Shown piece by piece: positions 1 to 22,200 of a stretch of DNA of 64,000 bases. The stretch is from Macrostomum hystrix (Eukaryota; Platyhelminthes; Macrostomidae), in the NCBI GenBank assembly GCA_950097015.1, contig CATNEN010000007.1, positions 9,921,001-9,985,000 on the forward strand, in the 5' to 3' direction. The position numbers and the translations under genes were made by a program. The notes beneath the pieces are model-generated. The model was not told the origin of the DNA and made no database searches. It saw nothing but the letters and a program-made list of their open reading frames with translations. Position 1 is the first letter of the stretch; every line of letters begins with the position of its first letter.

Positions 1-59
1 GTGTGAGTTTGAGAAAGAGATAATGCAATCGCTAATATATGCTCAGGTAGGCTGTGAAA

Positions 60-175
60 AGGACTCCGAAACATATTTGGAAAGACCTGTGGTCGCTGAG
101 TTCGCTTCAAACCTATTTAAGATGGGTCGCGAGTTCGAATCCCGGACATTGCCAGCTGCGGCGGGATGAGAAAGG
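60..175 (+). repeat. possible tRNA-derived SINE head
   Basis: The stretch around 131-150 contains GAGTTCGAATCCCGG, a good match to a tRNA T-arm / RNA polymerase III B box, and about 50 bp upstream there is a weak A-box-like segment. No complete cloverleaf with paired acceptor stem can be drawn, so a functional tRNA is unlikely. A tRNA-derived SINE head is the simplest reading. The edges are unknown. Confidence 0.3.
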
Positions 176-290
176 TCAGGTCAGACCACATCCCGCCCAG
201 CGGCCGTTCGCAGGATCAGGAATCGAGGAAATCGGCGACGCGATGGCACGGGCGCCGGCGCGGAGACGGAGGCGTCGGCGTCAACAGGGC

Positions 291-968
291 TTGACAGCTG
301 CTACATTCACAGTTGGGGGAGGAGAGCACCAATTGATTGATTGACAGCTGCTACATTCATAGTTGGGGGGAGAGCACCAATTGATTGATTGACAGCTGCT
401 ACATTCACAGTTGGGGGAGAGCACCAATTGATTGATTGACAGCTGCTACATTCACAGTTGGGGGAGGAGAGCACCTATTGATTGATTGACAGCTGCTACA
501 TTCACAGTTGGGGGGAGAGCACCTATTGATTGATTGACAGCTGCTACATTCACAGTTGGGGAGGAGAGCACCTATGATTGATTGACAGCTGCTACATTCA
601 CAGTTGGGGGAGGAGAGCACCAATTGATTGATTGACAGCTGCTACATTCACAGTTGGGGGGAGAGCACCAATTGATTGATTGACAGCTGCTACATTCACA
701 GTTGGGGGAGGAGAGCACCAATTGATTGATTGACAGCTGCTACATTCACAGTTGGGGGAGGAGAGCACCAATTGATTGATTGACAGCTGCTACATTCATA
801 GTTGGGGGGAGAGCACCTATTGATTGATTGACAGCTGCTACATTCACAGTTGGGGGAGGAGAGCACCAATTGATTGATTGACAGCTGCTACATTCACAGT
901 TGGGGGAGAGCACCAATTGATTGATTGACAGCTGCTACATTCACAGTTGGGGGAGAGCACCTATGATT
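291..968. repeat. minisatellite, about 48-50 bp unit, ~14 copies
   Basis: A unit beginning TTGACAGCTGCTACATTCAC recurs about every 48-50 bp from 291 to 968. Copies differ by small indels in a G run and by AATTGATT/TATTGATT variants. Short open frames through it on the minus strand are products of the repeat and are not taken as genes. Confidence 0.95.
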
Positions 969-2480
969 GACTGACCGTCAGACTTCACAGCATCAGCACC
1001 GAATCGATAATGGCTAATTAGATAAAATCAACGGTTTCAATTTCGGAGACGGAGGGAAAAGAAGGCAGACGGCAAAGAGAGGGCCAATCGAGTGGTGAGA
1101 CCAGCTATTGGTTTCCGGTGGCAGACCAGCGGCAGAATAATGCGATTAATAAAATCAATTTAAGCTCCAATTCAAAAACTTAAACAAAAAGCACGCAACA
1201 GATAAGCACCAATTCCGCAATTAAATACGTGTAAAATCATCACATTTCTACTTCAAGTAGCATGATCGACACGCGCAACTCAAGTAAGGATAAGCAAATG
1301 AAAAACTCAGTTTTTATAAACAGCACCGCAATTTGTGCAAAAAGCTAAGAATTTCGCAGCTGGAAATTTTCTGCGGGCCGCAACCTGCCGCCGGAGGATG
1401 CGATTTTTTTCTCAAATCTTTCGCGTCGCGCTCAGGGCCAGGCGGAACTCCGCTAGTCTTACCTCTGGCCAAGTCGATCGTACTTCCGAGGCAGCGCGTT
1501 CTTCTGCTGAGCGGGTGCGGGCGTTGGGGCATTGTTAGCATGCGGTGGCCGAGACCCATCACAGAGTGCGAGTCGGAGAGCGAGGCAGAGTTAAAAATGT
1601 TATAGCCTCATAAAAAAACAGATCGTGCACTTTAGTAGGTCGGTCAGTGAGCCTGCGCAGACTTTGCACAGGTGAAATCACGATTCCGAAGAAAATAAAA
1701 ATTAATTAAAATGACAAAATTAAGTTCAACAGAAAAGCTAGTAAACAAGCGGTGCAAACGTCACCATGACAACAAGGCTGGCTAGCAATCAATAAAACTC
1801 GACATTGGCAGCTGTTGCTATGACAACATATAACCTGATGAGTAACAGCGTGATCCCAGTCACCCAAAGTATTCATCAGTGCTGCTTTACCCTCGCCTCG
1901 TCCGCAGAGAGTCTTGACCGGCCTCTCACACTGTGGTCGGGGATCAGTGGAGGTGGGTAGGGCGGAGCATAATGGGAGAAACGGGATGAGAGTATGAGGT
2001 TAGGCTGGATGAGCCAATGGCAGTCACTCACGCAGCACAAACAGAATCTGAACTTTCTGAAGCCGGCACTTTCAGGTGCCAAGGGTCCTGAGTTTGAGTC
2101 CGCTGTGAGGCCTCACATTCATTTCGGGGGCGCATTTAATCGCGTTGAGACAGATAAACCTGACAATGGGTAAGTCAGGAATCTGTGTTAGGTAACTGCT
2201 GTTTGCTAATAGGCATATTTGTGTACTGATTGTGGCACATTCTGCATTGCGGCTTCAGCACTCGCAGCATGTCACTCATTCGCACTCAGCTTCAAGACGC
2301 ACCTTGCAGTGGTGGCCGATGACAGCGGCTGAAGACCGAGTATTGGCACTGGGTCGAGCTGCAAAGCATTTGATTGAGTAGAAAAATCAAACCTCGGAGG
2401 TGGGGGGTTTGTAGGAAGCTGAGAAGCATCGCGGGGGTGATGTACTCGCGAGAGCTCGATGTTCCACCAGCGGATTCCAA
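969..2480. other. no gene recognised
   Basis: Mixed-composition DNA. A GC-richer block at 1360-1590 is open on both strands but shows no motif, splice context or family resemblance. Around 2083-2100 there is another B-box-like string (GAGTTTGAGTCC) that could be a SINE remnant. Nothing else supportable was seen. Confidence 0.5.
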
Positions 2481-2482
2481 GA

Positions 2483-3408
2483 AACGGTTGGGAAGGGATG
2501 GAAACCGTTGGGAAGGGATGGAAACAGTTGGGAAGGGATGGAAACGGTTGGGAAGGGATGGAAACCGTTGGGAAGGGATGGAAACAGTTGGGAAGGGATG
2601 GAAACGGTTGGAAAGGGATGGAAACCGTTGGGAAGGGATTGAAACGGTTGGGAAGGGATGGAAACGGTTGGGAAGGGATGGAAACGGCTGAAAAGGGATG
2701 GAAACAGTTGGGAAGGGATTGAAACGGTTGGGAAGGGATGGAAACGGTTTGGAAGGGATGGAAACGGTTGGGAAGGGATGGAAACGGTTGGGAAGAGATG
2801 GAAACAGTTGGGAAGGCATGGAAACCGTTGGGAAGGGATTGAAACGGTTGGGAAGGGATGGAAACAGTTGGGAAGGGATGGAAACGGTTGGGAAGGGATG
2901 GAAACCGTTGGGAAGGGATGGAAACAGTTGGGAAGGGATGGAAACGGTTGGAAAGGGATGGAAACAGTTGGGAAGGGATGGAAACCGTTGGGAAGGGATT
3001 GAAACAGTTGGGAAGGGATGGAAACGGTTGGGAAGGGATTGAAACGGTTGGGAAGGGATTGAAACAGTTGGGAAGGGATTGAAACGGTTGGGAAGGGATT
3101 GAAATGGTTGGGAAGGGATTGAAACGGTTGAAAAGGGATGGAAACGGTTGGGAAGGGATTGAAACGGTTGGGAAGGGATTGAAACGGTTGGGAAGGGATT
3201 GAAACGGTTGGGAAGGGATTGAAACGGTTGAAAAGGGATGGAAACGGTTGGGAAGGGATGGAAACGGTTGGGAAGGGATGGAAACAGTTGGGAAGGGATT
3301 GAAACGGTTGGGAAGGGATGGAAACGGTTTGGAAGGGATGGAAACAGTTGGGAAGGGATGGAAACGGTTGGGAAGGGATTGAAACGGTTGGGAAGGGATG
3401 GAAACGAA
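2483..3408. repeat. minisatellite, 20-bp unit, ~46 copies
   Basis: The unit GAAACGGTTGGGAAGGGATG and close variants (GGATT, CAGTT, CCGTT) repeat without interruption. All reading frames stay open for long distances because the 20-bp period cycles through three frames, which explains the 388-, 369- and 175-codon open frames on the minus strand. These are not genes. The array lies about 190 bp beyond the KANK stop codon. Confidence 0.97.
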
Positions 3409-3598
3409 ATAGGAAAGCACGGTGCGAAAACTGCTCATACAGGCGAGTGCCGTACAGCGCAGAAGCAGCGCGGCTTGGCGCGCAGATGGCTAGCATATGT
3501 CAGCGGTGCAAGCTGGCGCTCTACGAATGAGTGCTCAGTTCTCGTCTGAGAACATCTGTAAAGTAAAATATTAGAAACGGCACAGATTCGTGACTTCG

Positions 3599-14171
<10,573 letters not shown>

Positions 14172-14210
14172 GGCTGCTGCTGGCTTTCAGAAGAAGGCCT
14201 GCAGCGGCTG

Positions 14211-16560
14211 CTGTAAGAGCAGTGACTGGCTTTTGTGTAATAAAAATAGTTATAACGAAAACTACAATGATAACAATAACAATTAAATTATATTCTAAAG
14301 AAAAAAGTAAGCACTTAATTAAAACAGTCATTACAACAGTAAAACAGTGACAAACTTAAAACAGTCAAATCCAGACTTTGGCTAGAAAATAAATAAATTT
14401 CTTTATGAAAAACTCTATGAAAATTATATACAGCTACTTACTGTTAACATTGTACAAAAATAGACATCTTAATTCATGAAATATGAGAACATATATTTTA
14501 CTGTACATTTAAAGCAGTCAAAAAAATAAAATTCACCTTTAAAAATCAATATTATTAAAATATATATATGTAAAATGTTGTTGTTTTTTGCTGGTTACCT
14601 AATGCGGTTAAAAGCAGAAAAGTGGAAGCAATCATTCAGCTTTTAGGAAAAGACCTATGTATATACTGGTCAAGCTAAAACACAATAAAAAAATTTTAAA
14701 CTTGCCTGCAATAAGTTAATCAGTTATAAAAAACATATTACAAAGAAATCGAAAGATAGATAATTATATCTCGAATATAATCGAAAATATATTCGATTAC
14801 ATTTAGCTGAAGGGAATGCTCAAAAACATAAGACGAAACGCTGGAATAGTTCTGGCTACTGTTGTCAACATAGCAAACTAAAATTAAACCTTATAAATTA
14901 AGACGACTATTAGAAATGCATATAAAACAATTCTTAACAAAAATTCTTAACACATTTCAATCTAGTATACTTTTGCTACTTAGCAAGTTAGCATTTATCA
15001 TAAATGCATTTTGGCTGTTACCTGTTGACTAACTTGTGTTGGTTCGATTGTCGATAAACACAAGCAAGGAAATATGGCAATACGATCGAAACGCACAAAT
15101 GGCTTAATGACGGTATTAAGAGCACTTAAACAGATGGGGAGACGAACCAAGCCAAATTGCACAAAAATCAATTACAATTACCGGGGGATCGAATGAGGAG
15201 GCGAACGGTATAGGAAAATTCAATTTATTGTTCGGAAAAAAGAAACCAAGGCCTGAAATCAAATATACAAGCAACTCATGTGCACGATTTTAAACAAATC
15301 AAGAAAAGTTTTAGCACTAGAAAATATTTTTTCTTATTGCTATTTTTTAGAAAGATGTATTTACTTACTTATCTTGTCGCTACGAATATTTATTTTAAAA
15401 TAAAATCAAAGGAAAAAGCGATGCTGGAAGAAAGCTGATTGGCTGTAAACAAGTTATTCACATAGGCTCGACTTAGCCTTTAGCCCCCAGAAGACAACAA
15501 ACATAATCACCTTAATAATCCCCTCCACTGATAATATACAGACAACACTATTGGCAGACCAGTGAACCAACTCCCTCACCCCCAAGCAGCAGTGAACCAA
15601 TTCCCCCTTGCAGCAGAGAACTAATGCCCCCCAGCAGCCAGCAGCAAAGAATTACTGCCCACTAGCAACAGAAAAACTAATGCCCCCAGCAACAGGGCAT
15701 TAGGTGAATGCAGCGAATTCAGGGCAGGGCAGGGCAGGCATCAGGGTGTCAGGGCAGGCATCAACGGCATCTGAAAGCAAGCGGTGATTTTGATTTTGTA
15801 AAAGTTTAGAAATGCGACATCTATCATAACATACCACTGATAAATAAGATTCACAGTAGCACAATTTTATTTCTTAAATTACTTCGCATCAGCAAAAAAC
15901 AAGTAAATAATTCGGCTTTCATCTCCTGTTGATTTAAAAACAACCAAGACAGTCACTTCAAACAAAATTAACCTGCAGGTGGGGCAATAAACGATCTCAA
16001 TCACCCCCCTCCCTCTTACACCCCCTCCCTAATTTCTCATCCCTCTGCCTACTCCTTTTTCTTTTCTCGCTTCTCCCTCCTACTCTTCGCGTTCATTTTG
16101 GTCCGTTCCCAATTCCTTCCCAATTATGAATTTCCTTTGATCCGATAAATTTCATTTTGACACTCAATATTCACTCATTGAATAATTTAGTTTCATAGCC
16201 GTATTGTTTTACATTGGATGTGCTGTTCTGGCTTCCGATGAGCCATTTAGCCCTCACTGTTAAGGAGGAAGTATCATTTGCGTGAGTGTGAGTCTGGGTG
16301 TTCACTTATTGGTTCTTACTTAGCACGATAGAAAAAGCGTCATCTCATCTACAAACTTGTATTTAGATGTAAAATGCACTTAATCAGTAAGTCACATCTG
16401 AACTCATTCAGCTTTAGTTGTCTTGTATTTATTAGTATGAACTGTCAATATTGCTTGCCTATATGTTTGGAAAGAAATGATTATCAGTGAAAAGGTAAAA
16501 TATAAGTATATATTTCATACTTTCTACTTGCAGTAGACGAGTAGCATGATTCATGTAACA
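14211..16560. other. AT-rich intergenic region upstream of KANK
   Basis: No coding potential was seen. 15555-15760 holds short C-rich degenerate repeats (AGCAGTGAACCAA and GGGCAGGGCAGG words). The KANK promoter should lie here if the first coding exon is close to the transcription start, but no convincing core promoter was seen. Confidence 0.5.
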
Positions 16561-16569
16561 TTTATCGGA

Positions 16570-16690
16570 ATTCCCCCAAGTCCACCGAATGTACGGCTAG
16601 CCCCCCCCCCCGTGTGTCCACATGGGTCCACACGGCTAGCCGATTATTTTTTGACTAGTGGAAGTGTCGGCTAGCCGGCGGCCCAACGCA
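16570..16690. repeat. dispersed palindromic repeat, copy 1
   Basis: The block GGAATTCCCCCAAGTCCACC, then TACGGCTAGCC, a C run, GTCCACATGGGTCCAC, CGGCTAGCCG and GACTAGTGGAAGTGTCGGCT occurs here and again at 18098-18220 in the same orientation. Its ends are partly complementary (CCGCCGG-type and GGCTAGCC words), so each copy could form a hairpin. Both copies are preceded by GCTTGCCTATATGTTTGGAA about 70-115 bp upstream. Probably ends or copies of a mobile element. Confidence 0.75.
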
Positions 16691-17332
16691 CAACCACAAA
16701 CAAGCAGGCATGCAGAAGGCAGGGGTTAAGCTATTTTAAATTAGCTTTGGTTGCACATAATAAGGTGCATCTCCGTAATTGGCGAATTGAAAGTTTTTTA
16801 CTTTTTGTCATTTTTTTGTTATTTCACACTTCTATTAATCTGTCATCTGTTTCTATTCTAAAATATGCATAGAATATATTTTTGCGATTGAATTCGTCCA
16901 AACTGCAAAACCTTTGGCCCACTAACGCTTTCTTAATGGGAGCTAAATTTAGATCATACCATGGACAACTGTGTTCACGCAAAACGGTTCATCCAGTTTG
17001 TAAAACATTTCGTCTAAACCCTTCGTCCAAACAGCTAACAGCTAAACGGAGCGACTTATTTCATATCACGAGATATTGAACAAAGCAAAAACAGTGTCTC
17101 TTGTTAGAATGTTAGTTCAAAATGTCTTCGTAGTCCAAACAGCGGCCGTAGTAACCCACAGTGTGATTGGCCCATTGCTGCCACTTCTCCTGTGTAATCA
17201 CGTGCAGTGCCGTCCTAGCCAAAAATCTATAATTCATTAGGCCAGAGTTTCCCATATGCAACATTCGTTCGCCACTGCTTCTAGCGGACAACTGTAGTTT
17301 CTTTCGAAAAATGGCTTTGTCTCATTTAATAG

Positions 17333-17947
17333 CAGGCGCGTAACCAGGATTTTGTTTCGGGGGGGGGATGCAAAAGTACTTTTGAAAACGATTGCACTCT
17401 ATTTTCGTTTTTCTTTTATCCCTATTGTACTCGTATAAAACAAAATTGATGAGGACCGGACCTCTCCAAGTTTAACTCAATTAAATGTTGCTACTAAGGA
17501 TGAGACATCAACATCAATCATTGTTTATTTTATTGAGCGTGTAAAAAGTCGACCAGCTATGCATTCTATTCCAGTTAATTAGCTAATCACATAATTACAT
17601 ATAATCTATAAGACAGGGCAGGAATTGAAAAATAGCTAGCTTCCTTCCTTCAACCCTCCCCCCGCCCGTCCCCCTTGCCCCCTCCCCCCGGCAAGGAACT
17701 TAGAGTTGAGGAACTTAACTCTAAATGAAGGGCAAGGGTCTTTTCAAATCTCATTATGCCATCTGTATTCTCACTATTCTGTAATCTGCTCGTACATTTA
17801 CTGGCAGTGGCACTTGGCAGGCAGGCTCCCGTCACTCCAGTCACTGATAAAATAAGCAAAAGTGTAAAAAATTCATTACCTAAATTTTTTTTCTTCAGCC
17901 CTTCGGGGGGGATGTATCCCCCCATCCCCCCCTTGGATACGCCACTG
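17333..17947. mobile_element. hAT-like non-autonomous element (MITE), 615 bp
   Basis: The left end reads CAGGCGCGTAACC and the right end, in reverse complement, CAGTGGCGTATCC. Both continue into G-rich tracts. The element is flanked on both sides by the identical 8 bp TTTAATAG (17325-17332 and 17948-17955). An 8-bp target-site duplication with CAG-starting termini is characteristic of the hAT superfamily. No transposase is encoded in the 615 bp, so it must have been moved in trans. The perfect target duplication suggests a fairly recent insertion. Confidence 0.82.
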
Positions 17948-18097
17948 TTTAATAGTTTATAAAATTAATTTATCTCATTTAGCTACTTAGTCGAAGTTAT
18001 TCTACGCTACATCGTACATCGTAAAATAATGGCTTGCCTATATGTTTGGAAATCAATTATTTTTATAGTTATTTTACTACATGCAAGTGGGTTAGGA

Positions 18098-18220
18098 ATG
18101 GAATTCCCCCAAGTCCACCGCCGGTACGGCTAGCCCCCCCCCCGTGGGTCCACATGGGTCCACCCGGCTAGCCGAGTAGTGGATTTTTGACTAGTGGAAG
18201 TGTCGGCTAGCCGGCGGCCG
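18098..18220. repeat. dispersed palindromic repeat, copy 2
   Basis: Second copy of the block at 16570-16690, same orientation, about 1.5 kb away. It differs by a few substitutions and a short insertion (GAGTAGTGG). The hAT-like element lies between the two copies. Confidence 0.75.
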
Positions 18221-18224
18221 CGAG

Positions 18225-18538
18225 CTGCCGTTAGATGCGCGTTGTATGGGGGGTGGGGCGGGTGTGAACCAATGTGTACTCTCGCCCCTACCCTTCAGGC
18301 ATGTAAGTCCTCCCCTGGTTTGATCTGCTCTGTGCGTGTGCGGGCCTGGGGTGAGAGGCACTCCGGCTGCCGCCCCCTTCCCCGCTTGGCTTGCTGCTGT
18401 GTGTGAGGTCCCTGTGTCCAGGGGTCCAGATGGCGCGATGGGCGACTCCCGCCTAGTTCACCGGCCTGAGGGCACGCCGTGCCTGTGCTTGTGCGTCAAG
18501 TGCCCCTGGCAAATAAGCAAATAAGCAAAAACTAAGCA
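18225..18538 (+). mobile_element. possible retroelement 3' end with (AAATAAGC)n tail
   Basis: A GC-rich block that ends in GGCAAATAAGCAAATAAGC, AAAAACTAAGCAAG and then passes abruptly into NHL-pseudogene sequence at about 18539. Tails of short A-rich repeats are typical of some non-LTR retroelements and SINEs. There is no coding region and the 5' edge is unclear. Confidence 0.35.
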
Positions 18539-19150
18539 AGACCAGTCGTCTGCAGACTGCAGCCACCGCTCGCACTGAGTGACCAAGACATTCACTCACG
18601 TACAGGCGGCCTCTCCTGTCCAGTCCACGGCCACACCACACCCACTGGCAAATCATACAATTTGAGATCGCAACGCTCAGTCGGTTGGGAGTCGACCACC
18701 TACTGGGAGTCCATGCCCACTCTGTGCACCTGCTTGTGCTTCTAGTCCATTACCAGAATGCAGTTGTCGTGAATCGCCAGGTTGCTTAGTCGAGCATCAG
18801 GAAGCTCAGACAGCGTGATGAACGTCTCCATCTCACTTGTCGCTTTGCTGAATGCAACAATTTTGTTGCCACCGGACACAAACACGGAGGCTGAGTTGCC
18901 GCCGATTCCCTCAATGCCAAGAAAGCCCTCCATTTTTGGTTCATTCGACGCACTTTTCGACCGCTCAGGTCCGTCACTGTCAGTGCGTCTTCTTGAGCAA
19001 TGAACAGCAGCTGACGATCACAGTGAAAATCACAGATTGCCTTTTTCCTGTCGATGTTTCAGTGGCACCGCAGCTTCTTCGAGCCGTCCACAGACAGCAC
19101 CTGAAGGCAGTCCTCGCCGTCGAATGATGCGATGATGCAGGGCTGAGGCC
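18539..19150 (-). pseudogene. NHL-repeat (beta-propeller) protein fragment, degraded
   Basis: On the minus strand, fragments in different frames read like NHL propeller blades: DCLQVLSVDGSKKL and LLFIAQEDALTVTDLSGRKV (19150-18960), then after a shift in an A run GNSASVFVSGGNKIVAFSKA and LSNLAIHDNCILVMD (18930-18742), and finally VAVDWTG / GRLYVSECLGHSVRAV (18650-18560). There is an in-frame TGA in the first part and at least two frameshifts, so it is not functional as one protein. The family is inferred from the repeated G-x-L-x-V-x-D-like blades, as in TRIM-NHL proteins; no other domain is visible. Confidence 0.5.
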
Positions 19151-19840
19151 GAGCCTCATCGCCGTCACCTCATTGCTCGTATCTTTAATTTTCTCTAGGA
19201 CATAACCACGGTGAGCAGTTTTTTTAATTACTCGTAGAAACAAATCGTGCATAGACCTCAGAAAAGGATTCTAATCCCAAAAACGATAGTTGTTTCAAAT
19301 GCCAAAAAACTGCTTCAGTCATAATAGATTAGTTAGTTTTGAATGTTAAATTTAAGTTTAGAAAATGCATCACCTAAAATTTTTCAAATACTTCAAATAC
19401 TTTTGAAGACTTTAGAAGTTCTACTGGTGGTCTACTGTTCCTTGTCACCGCAGTGTGACACAAAGAATCGTCGAATGAAAGCAGTTAGATGTCAGAATTA
19501 TAATTAATCAGCTCCAAGTTAAAGTTTAAATCATCCGCCCCTCACCACCGACAGGCCACACATGATTTCTGAAGACGCGTCTGTCTGTTTCTATTCGTAT
19601 TCAATATACAGGTCCAATTCACATTTTGAAACTTATTGACGAAAAAGTCTTTATTCGACTTCTCAACTTACGAGTCCAAGTGTTACATCGAAAAGTCTTC
19701 AATTGCTATGTAGTGACAGTACATAAAATACGATAAAAATGATTAAAAAAGGTAACATTTAATCTTTAAAAACAACATTTTAATGAGGCCAAGCTACGAT
19801 CGAGTCTGTCAGTTTGCGGTAGTGTGGCACACTGTCATTT
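19151..19840. other. AT-rich spacer, no gene recognised
   Basis: No coding signal was seen. An ATTAAA on the minus strand near 19780 could serve as polyadenylation signal for the small gene at 19841-20950. Confidence 0.4.
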
Positions 19841-20950
19841 TCACGGCTCTTCGTCCATCAGCAGGTCGAAGTGGACTTCTGAAAACAAAATGGGAGGCTT
19901 GCATGATTGCAGTGCATTAAATTAGAAAATAAACGCAATTTTTACTCGCAGATTCCACACAGATTCCACGCAGATTCGCAGATTCCACCCGTAAAATACG
20001 GAAAGTAGTGTTACTTTTACAAATGTTGGGGACATTTGGTTAGTCGCATCCAAACAAATTTGGTGTCGTTTGAAAGCGGAAAGTCTCTTACTCAAAACGA
20101 CTTTTAGAGCAATCTGTTTGGATTTAGCTCGTATATTTCTATAGAACGTGTACTTAAGTATTGGGAGCAGCGATATACTTGTACAGAACCTCAAATATCT
20201 GCAAAGAGTATAGCATTCTACTCAGTGGCAATCAATACTTTTCTCGAATGCCTCAGTTTTACGGTCAAAATTGGCACAGAAAAAGAAGGGCCAGAGAGGG
20301 CGAGCAAGCAACTCAATTATTGCACATGCCTATAGCTATACATCAGGAACACAGCTTCTGAGTTAACACGCCGTTCCCACACATTGAGCTGGGTCATTTC
20401 ACTTAAAGAAAAATGTCGAATTTCCCAAACAAACAGACTATGAGAATCAGACTGCATGCAGATTACCTATCGGCAGGCGAGACTCTTTGCTCTTGTTCTG
20501 GAACTCCAGCAGTAGCCGCAGCGTCCTATTGGCGTGGCTCAGCCTTGTGGTGTAGTTTATTATCCGCAGGGCGTCTTCCAGTGGCTGCATCTGCGAGAAG
20601 ATGAGAAAGTCCAGGATGATGAAGATAACTAAATATCCTCAGAAATTTGTGATACAAGTTAGAGCCACAATTTAGCTGCGTAGGTGGCTTTTACAGGGAG
20701 GGCTAGGGAGTCTACCACCTCAACTACCTTCCCGCCGACTGACCGTGTCCGCATCGCGGAGTTGAATGTCCTTCCGAGGCACGCGCAGCCTCTCGGCAAG
20801 CTTCAGCTTCAGATTGCCCACGTAGATCCAGTTGCAGAACTCTGAGATGCTCAGGGCCTCTGCTGCTGTTGCATGATTTGCCGTCATTTTATTATTCATT
20901 TCTGATTCCAGCAGCATTTGCAGCGCCTCTTCATGCAAACAGCATTGCAC
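19841..20950 (-). CDS. unidentified small protein or C-terminus, three exons
   Basis: I do not recognise this protein. Minus-strand exons 20950-20744, 20590-20467 and 19878-19841 join with closing phases (ACG|GTCAGT to CTCGCAG|ATG; ATAG|GTAATC to TTTTCAG|AA) and give 369 bp, 122 residues. The predicted protein is helical and charged (LKLKLAERLRVPRKD, LEDALRIINYTTRLSHANRT) and ends in an acidic EVHFDLLMDEEP. A TATA-like TATAAAAA lies about 20 bp upstream of the first ATG, which would fit a small gene, but it is equally possible that this is the last part of a larger gene whose upstream exons I cannot see. No signal peptide or membrane segment. Confidence 0.5.
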
Positions 20951-21214
20951 AGGTGAAGAAATTTTTTATACGTTGACTGGGTTGATTCCATAGACAAAGC
21001 CTAAGAAACACAGCCATTATGATTTATTGTGGATTAAGTGTCCGACTTCAAATCATGAGCGAAGAAACAAACTGGAATTCTACTCTGAATGAACAATTTA
21101 TCAGCACGTACATTTTGACGTCTTTTGTCCCATCTGTTCAATCACCTAGCTGTCGAACAGGTCATGAACTTCCTTTCTCTTCCACAAGTTTTTTGCTCTA
21201 TGATCAATTCTCAA

Positions 21215-21365
21215 TCCACTGCCTCCTCTAATTGAATCCAGATCCCTGCAGTCTCCACTTTGAATCTCAATCCACTGCCTCCTCTTTGAATCCCGATCCC
21301 AGTCTCCACTGTGAGTCTCAATCCACTGTCTCCTCTTTGAATCCCTCAGTCCTCAGTCTCCACTA
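21215..21365. repeat. imperfect ~60-bp repeat, 2-3 copies
   Basis: TCAATCCACTGCCTCCTCT, TTGAATCCCGATCCC and CAGTCTCCACT words recur three times with small deletions. Confidence 0.75.
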
Positions 21366-21537
21366 TTTTATTATTCATCTATGAAAAAAGCATTCAGTCA
21401 GATACGAAATAGCTTAAATTAATATACTCTTAATTTCTCAATCACATTTTTTATTTCGAGCGTAAATGTGCGTGTCAGCTTACTAATACGAGTCAGGACC
21501 ACTAGAAGGACGGGATAATTCTTTTCTGGAAGTGCTT

Positions 21538-22200
21538 ATTCCCACGGTCCCATGCCGATAATTTCAATTTTATCCACACGGATCCGTGCCGATAATTTTC
21601 TGCTTATCCACACGGCAGCTTGTATGAATAGGTCTACTTTCAAGTCCCTACCTGTTCTTCTCTGAGCATAAGGCTTTTGCTTCAGAGTATAGTGTATAGT
21701 GTACACTATCAATGCATAGTGTAAAATAATAACAATGATGTGTGATAATATGTGTGACGAGTTTGGTGCTGACTAGAATTCTGCTGGTTGACTCGTATGT
21801 GTTTCTTTGGTAGACTTCTTACTTTTTAAGCCAATAAAATTCGAATGAAAACACGTAACGATGACAAAAGATTTAGTAAGTTGTTATTACAATAATTAAA
21901 AAGGATGACATTAATGTCGGTTAATGAATGTGTAGGTCAATGTAGAACACTGTCGTAACACACTTGCAACATTGTCGATATATTGGCTCGAGGGTTCAAC
22001 AAAACCTTCAAACCCGAAAGGGCCTCGTTTCAAAAAACAGAACCGTGTGGATAAAATTGAAATTAACGGCACGGCATATTTATATAAAGAGTTGTAGACC
22101 TATTCATACAAGCTGCCGTGTGGATAAGATAAGCAGAAAATTATCGGCACGGATCCGTGTGGATAAAATTGAAATTATCGGCACGGGACCGTGGGAATTC
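21538..22200. mobile_element. fold-back (inverted-repeat) element, ~660 bp
   Basis: The left arm 21541-21632 (ending TGAATAGGTCTAC) is the near-exact reverse complement of 22090-22195. Inside each arm, modules framed by CCGTGTGGATAA and TTATCGGCACGG repeat, with the palindrome CACGGATCCGTG at their junctions. A third partial module occurs at 22042-22075. There is no transposase open frame. I could not define a target duplication, so the superfamily is open. Long composite inverted arms with subrepeats fit a fold-back type DNA transposon. Confidence 0.75.

Noticed and set aside
60-175. Functional tRNA gene
   Set aside because: Only a B-box-like arm is present. No complete cloverleaf, so it is reported as a possible SINE only.
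1314-1605. Overlapping 82- and 90-codon frames on opposite strands
   Set aside because: No conserved motif, no splice sites, and both strands are open, which fits GC-rich non-coding DNA.
2272-3496. Long open frames (388, 369, 175 codons) with SIPSQPFPSLPNRF-like repeats
   Set aside because: They are read-through of a 20-bp minisatellite, which is open in several frames on both strands at once, with no start context or splice sites.
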